Of a stretch of 64,000 bases of DNA, positions 44,495-51,910 are shown in pieces. Source of the stretch: RUG11241 sp964560085 (GTDB lineage Bacteria > Bacillota_I > Bacilli_A > RF39 > UBA660); the NCBI GenBank assembly GCA_964560085.1, contig CAZLKF010000005.1, positions 1 through 64,000 of the forward strand, given 5' to 3'. The notes beneath the pieces are model-generated. The model was not told the origin of the DNA and searched no databases. It saw nothing but the letters and a program-made list of their open reading frames with translations. Every line of letters starts with the position of its first letter. Positions within the stretch are counted from its first letter, which is position 1. The position numbers and the translations under genes were made by a program.

Positions 44495-44525
44495 GGCGTG
44501 CAAGAAAAGAATGGGAGTTGCCTAA

Positions 44526-45614
44526 ATGGACGAGAGAGAAAATATTAAATTAGATATTAACGAAAATGAAGAAAAGAAAATTGTAGCAGTTGCTCCAAGA
44601 CAAAGAAGGAGCAAAAAAAGACTCACTTTATTACTGCTTCTATTAATTGCAACTGGCACTATGTTGGCAACATCAACATATGCATGGTTCACTGCTAATG
44701 AAGCTGTTAGAGTTGACACGATTACAGTTAATGTTGAAGCCCAAGGAGGTATTCAGTTATCTGCCGATGGAACAACATGGAAACAAGTATTGTTGACTAC
44801 TGATATAACGGGTGTTCATGGAACAACGTATACAGCTAGTGTTAATCAATTACCAGCTGCTTTAGAACCAGTTTCAACTGGTTTGAATGTTACAGCTGAT
44901 GGTAAGTTAGAGATGTTCTATGGAACAGTTACAACTAACGATGATGGAGATTTTATTTTAACTTCAGCTGCTTCAGTTGAAACTGAATCAAACGGAGCTA
45001 CAAGTACTGGAAAGTTTATTGCTTTTGATTTATTCTTTAAATCAGATAGTGCAACAAACCTTTACATGACTCCAGATTCAACAGTATCAACAAGTGATGT
45101 TGCAGATAAAGGAATTAAAAATGCATCACGTATTGCCTTCGTTGTTTTAGGTAATACAGCAGCAACTTCAACAGTTGCAACAATTCAAGCATTAGGAACA
45201 ACAAATGCAACGACATCTCCAGTTTATATGTGGGAACCAAATTATGATGTTCACTCAGCAACTGGAATTATAAATGCTCGTGATTATTATAGTTTGACAG
45301 TTCCAGCAACAGATGGAACAAGAGTTGCTTATGACGGCGTAATTGCTCCAATAACAGCAGCAAACAATGTTTTACTTGGAAATGCAAAGGTTGCATCATT
45401 TAGTACTTTATTTAAAACAGTTACTTCAAGTTATATGACAAAGGAAACTCTTGGTGTTACAGACTTTACACAAATATTCTCATTACAAGCAGGAGTTACA
45501 AAAGTAAGAATATACATGTGGGTTGAAGGCCAAGATATTGATTGTGAAAACGGTGCATCTGGTGGAAATATCAATTTTGATTTGAGCTTTACAATAACTA
45601 ATCCAAATGCTTAA
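44526..45614 (+). CDS. 'YAWF' TasA-like surface protein, module 2
   Basis: 362 residues. An acidic then basic N-terminus (RQRRSKKR) leads into a hydrophobic core (LTLLLLLLIATGTMLA, about 33-48) and TSTYAWFTANEAV, the hallmark of this exported class. A long Thr/Ala/Ser/Val-rich beta domain follows, with WEPNYDVH and, at the C-terminus, MWVEGQDIDCENG. It is a paralogue of 29291. Its own promoter, structured leader, good ribosome site (GGGAG) and smooth low-complexity composition suggest a highly expressed structural subunit, perhaps the main fibre protein (inference). Confidence 0.72.
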   Translation: MDERENIKLDINENEEKKIVAVAPRQRRSKKRLTLLLLLLIATGTMLATSTYAWFTANEAVRVDTITVNVEAQGGIQLSADGTTWKQVLLTTDITGVHGTTYTASVNQLPAALEPVSTGLNVTADGKLEMFYGTVTTNDDGDFILTSAASVETESNGATSTGKFIAFDLFFKSDSATNLYMTPDSTVSTSDVADKGIKNASRIAFVVLGNTAATSTVATIQALGTTNATTSPVYMWEPNYDVHSATGIINARDYYSLTVPATDGTRVAYDGVIAPITAANNVLLGNAKVASFSTLFKTVTSSYMTKETLGVTDFTQIFSLQAGVTKVRIYMWVEGQDIDCENGASGGNINFDLSFTITNPNA

Positions 45615-45637
45615 GAGATAGAAATATCTCTTTTTTT
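45614..45637 (+). terminator. Terminator after the 44526 gene
   Basis: Stem AGAGATA / TATCTCT with GAAA loop and a seven-T run. Confidence 0.9.
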
Positions 45638-45689
45638 ATTTACATTTTTAAGAGAAATTTAATATAATAGTGTTAGAGAAATAAATAAC

Positions 45690-45717
45690 TTGCAAAAAAA
45701 AATAAATATGTTATAAT
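45690..45717 (+). promoter_or_regulatory. Promoter driving the c-di-GMP riboswitch
   Basis: TTGCAA (45690-45695), 16-base spacer, TATAAT (45712-45717) with extended TG. Transcription would start near 45724, giving a leader of about 155 bases. Confidence 0.75.
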
Positions 45718-45749
45718 ACATACGTAAAAAAATATTTTTAGCGTACAAA

Positions 45750-45830
45750 AAAATTATTTTGGCAAAACTTTTGAAAAAAAGTGACGCAAAACTCTAGAAC
45801 CTAAAGTTAAAAACTATGGTAGTCAGTTGC
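45750..45830 (+). promoter_or_regulatory. Cyclic-di-GMP-I (GEMM) riboswitch aptamer
   Basis: The sequence contains the GEMM signature in order. First is GGCAAAA, then a stem ACTTTT / AAAAGT capped by a GAAA tetraloop (45767-45782), then TGACGCAAA (45782-45790). The 11-nt tetraloop-receptor halves follow, CCTAAAG (45800-45806) and TATGG (45815-45819), and then GGTAG. The GAAA loop and its CCTAA...TATGG receptor are the docking pair that shapes this aptamer. The first G of GGCAAA probably corresponds to the ligand-contacting G20, which would favour c-di-GMP over cGAMP. The closing P1 helix is AT-rich and hard to assign by eye. The terminator arm at 45825-45834 overlaps the aptamer's 3' end, so ligand binding may prevent termination (ON switch), but the direction is not proven. 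Confidence 0.85.
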
Positions 45831-45856
45831 AATCTATTTTGATTGCAACTTTTTTA
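45825..45856 (+). terminator. Riboswitch-controlled terminator
   Basis: Strong stem AGTTGCAATC / GATTGCAACT with loop TATTTT followed by T residues. It lies between the aptamer and the ribosome site of the adhesin and shares bases with the aptamer's 3' end. Confidence 0.9.
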
Positions 45857-45880
45857 TATATTTTTAGAGGAGGGGATTTT

Positions 45881-48800
45881 ATGTTTAACAAAAAAAGGAT
45901 TGTTGTTGTAATTGCCTTTTTGCTTTTGTCATTTTTCTTGATGACATTTGCAGGCACTAGAGAAACAGCAATGCAGTTCAGAGTAACCTTCATTGATGGC
46001 TACAATGATGAAGTTATTAGTGAACAGAGAGTATCATATGGATTGGAGGCCAAAGTGCCAGCTGATCCTTATCACAAAGATTATATTTTTGTGGGTTGGT
46101 ACTTATTCGGTAGTGAGTCAACAAAAGTTGATGATTTTTCGTCTATTACAAGAGATTTAAAAGTTGATGCTCGCTACAAAGATGATAAGAACAATAATAG
46201 AATACCAGATGATGAGGACACCTATTATGATGTCAATTTTAGAAGTGGTGTTACAAATAGAACGATTAAGTTAGAAAAGGTATTAGTAGGGATGAATGCA
46301 ACAGCACCAAGAGTGCCAAGTTACACCAATTATACTTTTGTTGGATGGGACAAATCATATACTAATATTCGCTCAAACTTAACAGTAACTGCTCTTTATG
46401 ATAGAACAACTGAGCCAGCAGAAACTAGATATGCTGTACGTTTCTATAATAGAGATGGCATTTTATTCGATACACAATTGATTAAAGAAAATGCTGCAAG
46501 TAGTGAACCAAATAATATTCCAACGTATGATGGATATCTTTTGCATGGTTGGTACACAGAACCTAATGGTAAAGGAGATTCATATGCAATTGGAACAATT
46601 GTAACGTCAGATATAAATTTATATGGTTTTTGGGTAAAAGAAAATTACAAGGTTGAATTTGATCCTGAGGGCGGAAAAATTGATAATGATAATCCAGCTG
46701 AAAAAGAAGTTCCTTATGAAGAAGTAATAATTTTACCAGGGGTAAACAAAAATTATACTTTGACTTATGAATTAGATGGCGGATTACTTGAAAATCCAGC
46801 TATAACATCAGCTAAGGCAACATTTTTAGGATGGTGTGTAAATAGTAAAAATTGTACAGATAAATTACCAGCCGGAACCAAAGTTGTAATAACTGATGAT
46901 GTAAAATATACAGCTGTTTGGGGTGTTGCTCAAGAAAAACTTACAATAGTTGGAGCAACAAAGGAAATGTCAGCAACAACAATATATACTTTTATTGGTT
47001 GGTCAACAATTGCAGATGGTAAGGTTGAGTTTGAAAAGGGAAATGAAATAACATTATCAGAAGATGTTACTCTTTATGCAACTTATAATGAAAAAACAAG
47101 AGAATATACCTTAACATTTAAACCAATGAATGGTGGATCAGATATAGTGGCAACAAAGGAATTTGGAGCACCAATCACATCTCCAGTTGTAACAAAATTA
47201 GGTTATACATTTAATGAATGGACACCAAGTGTAGCAGCAACAATGCCAGCAGCAAATACAACATATACAGCAACATGGACAGCAAACAAGTATGATGCAA
47301 CATTCTATATAAATGGATTATTATGTGGAACAGATGAAGATGTCGTATTTGGAGAAAGTATCGAAGTACCAAGTGTATGTGTAGCACCTGCCGGATATAC
47401 ATTAAGTTCATGGAATCCAACAGTAGGAAACATGACAGCTGAAGGAATGCGTTTTGATGCAACAACAAGTGCAAATAAAGATACAGNNNNNNNNNNNNNN
47501 NNNNNNNNNNNNNNNNNNNNNNNNNNNNNNNNNNNNNNNNNNNNNNNNNNNNNNNNNNNNNNNNNNNNNNNNNNNNNNNNNNNNNNACATTAGAAAAAAT
47601 GACAGCTGAAGGAATGCGTTTTGATGCAACAACAAGTGCAATTGACTATACAATTGAATTTGTTAATGATGATGATACAAGAATTAGTATAAAAACTGAT
47701 TATCATATTAATGATGTAGTTACAAAGCCAAGTAATCCAACTAAAGAATCCGATCAATATTATCGTTATCAATTTAATGGTTGGAGTCCAGCCGTAACGC
47801 CAGTAACAAAAAATCAAGTTTATAAAGCAACATACCGCAGAATAAGTATTTTAACAGCAACTATTACTTCAAATTATCCAACTTCTGATGGTAAAAAAGT
47901 CGAAACCGGCGATCGAATGACATATAATGTATCATTAGATGCTTATGATGAAACTGCTGAATTTCCGATGACAGTTAAGATAAAACTTGACAATAATGTA
48001 GCATTAGATTTAACGAGTTTACCAAGTAATGCAACATACGATTCAGAGAAGAATATTATTACATGGATAGCAGTTACGGAAACTGAAAAATTAGAATTTG
48101 CTGTTAGAGTTAATAATAATGTTGCAGCTGGAACCACAATAACTACAACCATAATCGAAGGCGCAGCTCCTGCAACTCATACAACACAAGTTGAAGAAAC
48201 AGTTACAGTAACTCGTGATGCTAATAAAAATATCGTCTTAGTACTAGATACATCAGGCAGTATGGCATATTGTGCAAGTGGAGCAGAAACAGATTACAAT
48301 GGAACTCCATATTGTTCTAATCCTTCAAAAAATAGAATTAATTCTTTAAAGAAAGTTGCTAAGGAGTTTGTAAAAGACGTTTTAGATAGCAAGAGTGAGA
48401 ATGAGAAAATAACTATCTCGATTATTGCTTATGGCGTATATCCAGAATTTGATTATGATAAATGGGAATATGTTTATGATCCTGCATATATTAAATTGAA
48501 TGGTAGAGAGCTAACATCAACAAGTATTTCAGCAATCAATTCAACTATTAATGGTTTAGTTGCTTATGGTGGAACAAGGTTCTATAGTGGCATAGAACAA
48601 GCAACAAGCGTTTTAAATGGCTTGACTGATGAGAAAGATTTCGTTATATTCTTATCAGATGGTGCTGCTGATGATTCCGATACAGGAAATATTATCAGCA
48701 ACTTAAAGAAAACGAAAGCAACAACATTTGCAATAGGATTTGGTAGTAATTATTCTACAACTGAATTAAATAAAGTTGTCTATAATAATAGCAATCATTT

Positions 48801-49104
48801 ATTTAGTGCATCTAATGCCGAAGCTTTAGAAACTGCATTTAAAGCAATCGCGAAAGAAATTAATGATTCACAAACTGATAATGGAACAATTGATGTTGAT
48901 ATTACTGATTTGAAAGTACTATATCCAATAAAAATTACATATAAAGATAGTAGTAATACTCAACAAACCAAAATAATTAGTGATGAATCAGGTTTAGCAA
49001 TTAATAATATAACAATTAAAAATAATACACTAACATGGAATATTGCTGCTTATCCAGGAGGCAAAGGCTTTGTAATTGTCTTAGCAGATGAAGAAAGCGA
49101 ATAG
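45881..49104 (+). CDS. InlB-repeat / VWA adhesin, interrupted by a scaffold gap
   Basis: It starts at ATG 45881 after GAGGAGGGG. A signal segment (IVVVIAFLLLSFFLMTFAG, about 6-25) is followed by repeated Listeria-Bacteroides (InlB B) modules of about 70 residues with FVGWY, FVGWD, LHGWYTEP, FLGWC, FIGWS and FNEWTPS cores. The 100-N gap at 47487-47586 interrupts this array. After the gap come another such repeat (FNGWSPAV), a beta domain, and a VWA domain (about 48228-48860) with the MIDAS motif DTSGSMA and FLSDGA. The reading frame differs by one base across the placeholder gap, so the true gap length is not 100; I treat both parts as one gene. There is no LPXTG or C-terminal anchor; the protein ends ADEESE. 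Controlled by a c-di-GMP riboswitch; probably adhesion to host or matrix. Confidence 0.8.
47487..47586. other. Scaffold gap of exactly 100 N
   Basis: A placeholder of unknown real length within the adhesin. A 43-bp exact direct repeat lies on each side (47432-47474 and 47599-47641), so the assembly broke in near-identical InlB repeats. Confidence 0.97.
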
Positions 49105-49112
49105 GAGGGTTT

Positions 49113-49487
49113 ATGGAAGAAGAAAAGAAAGTAGAAGAAGTTAAAGAAGAGAAAGCTACTTTAGAAGAGTCTGAAACAGAAAAAGAAACTAAAAGCAAGA
49201 AAAAAGAAAAAAAGGAAAGAAGTACTTTTTCAAAAATTCTAAATGTAACTTTATGGGTTATCGTTCTTGCATGGATGGCTATAAGCTTAACAGATTTTAT
49301 TAGAACATATCTAGATAAAGATCCAATATTCTGTTTAAAAGAAGAGACACATAAATATGATGATGGTGAAGTATATATCTGTACAGAAATAGGTTTTAAA
49401 TTTTTCCGTTATGATCGTGCCAGCTATACCGCAAGACAATTTGGAGGTTTCTGGACAAAAGAACATGATCCAAGTGAAAAGAAGTAA
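49113..49487 (+). CDS. Single-pass membrane protein downstream of the adhesin
   Basis: 124 residues. A highly charged Glu/Lys-rich N-terminus (about 1-40) precedes one membrane segment (ILNVTLWVIVLAWMAISL, about 45-63) and a short outside domain with two Cys (FCLKEET, YICTEIG). ATG follows AGGAGGG, 8 bases after the adhesin stop, so it is in the same riboswitch-controlled transcript. The family is not recognised. It could retain or help export the adhesin, which lacks an anchor of its own (inference). Confidence 0.65.
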   Translation: MEEEKKVEEVKEEKATLEESETEKETKSKKKEKKERSTFSKILNVTLWVIVLAWMAISLTDFIRTYLDKDPIFCLKEETHKYDDGEVYICTEIGFKFFRYDRASYTARQFGGFWTKEHDPSEKK

Positions 49488-49506
49488 GTTAATCTTACTT
49501 CTTTTT
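49481..49506 (+). terminator. Terminator of the adhesin operon
   Basis: Stem GAAGTAAG / CTTACTTC with loop TTAAT, then T residues; includes the stop codon. Confidence 0.88.
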
Positions 49507-49510
49507 AATA

Positions 49511-49538
49511 TTGTTAAATTGAAATAATATGTTATAAT
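49511..49538 (+). promoter_or_regulatory. Promoter of lepB
   Basis: TTGTTA (49511-49516), 16-base spacer, TATAAT (49533-49538) with extended TG. Confidence 0.65.
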
Positions 49539-49553
49539 TAAGGTGGTGGTATA

Positions 49554-50090
49554 ATGGATTGGCGCGATGTTAAAGAGTTTATAAAAGATTCAATTGGATA
49601 TATCTTTATTATTGTATTTGCATTTCTATTATTTGTTTATGTTATTGCTTTTGATGAAGTTTATGGGAATTCAATGTATCCTACTTATCGAAATAAAGAT
49701 ATTTTAGTTTTATCAAAAATAACATATAAATTAAGTGATGCTAAAGCAGGAGACGTCATAGCCTTTACCGATGCTAACGGAATGGTATATATAAAAAGAA
49801 TAATCGGGATACCGGGTGATGATATATATGTTAAAGACAATGTCTTATATATTAATGGTTACGAAAAGCAAGAAAGTTATTTAATGCCACTCACAATAAC
49901 AAGCGATTTTAAACTAAGTGATGTTTGTGAAGTTGATTTGTGTAAAGATAATAGAATTCCTGATGATTATTACTTTGTGATGGGTGATAATCGAGAAGAA
50001 TCGTTAGATAGTCGTCAGAGTGCAATTGGATTAATTCCAAAAGATAGAATAATTGGCAAAGCAATATTTAGATTGTGGCCACTTAAATAA
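49554..50090 (+). CDS. lepB: Signal peptidase I (LepB/SipS type)
   Basis: 178 residues. One N-terminal membrane segment (IGYIFIIVFAFLLFVYVIAF) precedes the catalytic Ser in YGNSMYPTYRNKD and the catalytic Lys in YIKRIIGIPGDD. The late box is VMGDNREESLDSR. This is the ordinary bacterial Ser-Lys leader peptidase, distinct from the two Ser-His SipW enzymes upstream. It sits at the edge of the surface island with its own promoter and presumably handles general secreted proteins. Confidence 0.95.
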   Translation: MDWRDVKEFIKDSIGYIFIIVFAFLLFVYVIAFDEVYGNSMYPTYRNKDILVLSKITYKLSDAKAGDVIAFTDANGMVYIKRIIGIPGDDIYVKDNVLYINGYEKQESYLMPLTITSDFKLSDVCEVDLCKDNRIPDDYYFVMGDNREESLDSRQSAIGLIPKDRIIGKAIFRLWPLK

Positions 50091-50101
50091 GGAGTGAAAA
50101 A

Positions 50102-50497
50102 ATGGCTTATATAAAATATAAAGAATTAACAAATTACTTTAATTTTTACCAAAAGTTAGAAGTTAAAGAATTACCAAAATATGTAACTGATTATGTTACC
50201 GAAAAAGATCACATTGTATCGGCATATGCAACAAAAAGAGATCATGGCATTTTTACTGCTGAAAAAATTGTTTTATTTGATAACAGTTCATTTATTGCTT
50301 CCAAAGAAATATACATTATTCCTTATAAATCAATATCAACAATTGCCATTAAATTTAAACCATTTTCAGCTAATATGATTATATATATGGATAGTGGCTA
50401 TCCAATAACTCTTAAGTTTGTTCGATTAAATAGTGATGATAAAGTTGAATTACGACTTCTATATACGGAAATAAGCGAGTATATTTTAAAGAAATAA
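50102..50497 (+). CDS. Bacterial PH-domain protein
   Basis: 131 residues, no signal or membrane segment. The layout KRDHGIFTAEKIVLFDNS followed by KEIYIIPYKSISTIAI is the two-strand-plus-strand core of bacterial PH (bPH) domains, whose function is generally unknown. The C-terminal helix (LRLLYTEISEYILKK) fits the fold. It follows lepB by 11 bases and is probably cotranscribed. Confidence 0.7.
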   Translation: MAYIKYKELTNYFNFYQKLEVKELPKYVTDYVTEKDHIVSAYATKRDHGIFTAEKIVLFDNSSFIASKEIYIIPYKSISTIAIKFKPFSANMIIYMDSGYPITLKFVRLNSDDKVELRLLYTEISEYILKK

Positions 50498-50531
50498 AAT
50501 AAAAGATGATTGTTTCAATCATCTTTTATTT
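50497..50531. terminator. Bidirectional terminator
   Basis: Long perfect inverted repeat AAATAAAAGATGATTG / CAATCATCTTTTATTT with a TTT loop, placed between the convergent PH-domain and glycosyltransferase genes and serving both. Confidence 0.92.
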
Positions 50532-51812
50532 GTGAAAAACATAAAAGTTTCCAATTATTGCTTTAATTTTATAATTTTGTTGAACATAATTAATAACTTC
50601 TTTATTGAATTGAGCTCCATTAGTTACTGATTCTAATACAAAATAGTGATCATTTTCTAGTGATTTTAAATAATTAATCATTTTTTCTGTTCCGTGATAT
50701 CCCATATTGCCATAAAGAATTAAATCATATTTATTAATAGGTAAATTTAAAAGAAATTTATATAAATAATTATCATATGTTACAAAACAAACATGACTAA
50801 AATCTGAATCAAAATAACTAATTAAACTATTGCGATTATCAATGTATTCTGTCTGCAAATAGCGGTATTTAAATACATTATCATCATATGAAAAACTAAT
50901 TTGTTTATTATCAATTATTAAACCAATGAACGGAATAATAGTAAAAATAAGTGCAAATTTTGCAAAATTCTTGATAGTATCAGAATATTTGTCAAGTATG
51001 ACAACAAAAGTTGGAACAACAGCCATTAAAACATGCAATTCATTCATAACGGGATATATTAGACCTAAGAAACATATCGCATAGAGATAATTAATTTTCT
51101 TTTCTTTAAAAAATAGATAAATTAAATAAATAAAAATAATCGGAATGATAATAGCGAAGTAAGAAAACTGAACATTGTTATTAGCAAAATCTAGAACACC
51201 AAGAAAAACATAACTAATATAATTTTTTAAATTTCCAATTATTAAAAAGAATAAAATAGTGATAATATTTGGAATCAAAAAACCTAAAATACGTTTACCA
51301 ATTTTTTTAAAATCTTTAAAAAAGTAAAGCGTTGGTAAACAAAGAAGAAAGCCAACATTAATTTTTGTTAGGAAAGCAATACCTATAATAAAACCAATCA
51401 AATAGTCATTACTTTTCTTTCTTTCTAAATATATTAAGAGAATACACAGTAATATACAAAAAGTATTATAATTGGCTAAACAAGTAATGATTAAAAAAGG
51501 TAATAAAAAATATAGAATATTCTTGTTATATTTATATATAATGTAAGCTATAATGACGACATATGTTGCATTAATAAGATAAAAAGATATCATGTTCGAA
51601 CCAAGAATACTCATCAATAACCCTGTAATTAAAGGATATATTGGTGATATAACCATATTAAAGTCACGATACATCAACAAACCTTTAGAAGTATTATAAG
51701 AAAAACCAAAGTTCCACATTAAATCCGAATCGATTTTTTTAAAAAACATTAATATAAAAATTAAAATAAAAAAAATTGAAAAAACTAAAATATTTTTATG
51801 CTGCTTTAACAT
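50526..51812 (-). CDS. Polytopic GT-C type glycosyltransferase (PMT/GT39-like)
   Basis: 428 residues with about ten membrane segments. After the first segment comes a polar loop with an acidic pair (KKIDSDLMWNFGFSY...YRDFNMVISPIYP), the arrangement of GT-C transferases that use lipid-linked sugars. The C-terminal 90 residues are soluble and face outside. ATG on the minus strand follows GGTGAT. It could glycosylate surface proteins or polymers; its closeness to a Thr/Ser/Asn-rich surface island is suggestive only. Family level is fairly likely; substrate unknown. Confidence 0.65.
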   Translation of the reverse strand: MLKQHKNILVFSIFFILIFILMFFKKIDSDLMWNFGFSYNTSKGLLMYRDFNMVISPIYPLITGLLMSILGSNMISFYLINATYVVIIAYIIYKYNKNILYFLLPFLIITCLANYNTFCILLCILLIYLERKKSNDYLIGFIIGIAFLTKINVGFLLCLPTLYFFKDFKKIGKRILGFLIPNIITILFFLIIGNLKNYISYVFLGVLDFANNNVQFSYFAIIIPIIFIYLIYLFFKEKKINYLYAICFLGLIYPVMNELHVLMAVVPTFVVILDKYSDTIKNFAKFALIFTIIPFIGLIIDNKQISFSYDDNVFKYRYLQTEYIDNRNSLISYFDSDFSHVCFVTYDNYLYKFLLNLPINKYDLILYGNMGYHGTEKMINYLKSLENDHYFVLESVTNGAQFNKEVINYVQQNYKIKAIIGNFYVFHK

Positions 51813-51864
51813 AATATCACCAAATATATTATATCATACGGAATAAAAATAATCATAATTTAAG

Positions 51865-51894
51865 TTGCAAACATTTGTTCATAAATGTTATAAT
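51865..51894 (+). promoter_or_regulatory. Promoter of priA
   Basis: TTGCAA (51865-51870), 18-base spacer, TATAAT (51889-51894) with extended TG. The position rules out the frame start at 51875. Confidence 0.7.
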
Positions 51895-51910
51895 TATAAA
51901 GAGGTGGAAT

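Noticed and set aside
44405..44525. Leader of 44526 as a second c-di-GMP riboswitch
   Set aside because: It lacks the GACGCAAA and tetraloop-receptor motifs; only a simple hairpin is visible.
47211..47817. Minus-strand open frames around the N gap
   Set aside because: They are antisense to the InlB repeats; one runs through the N placeholder, and none has expression signals.
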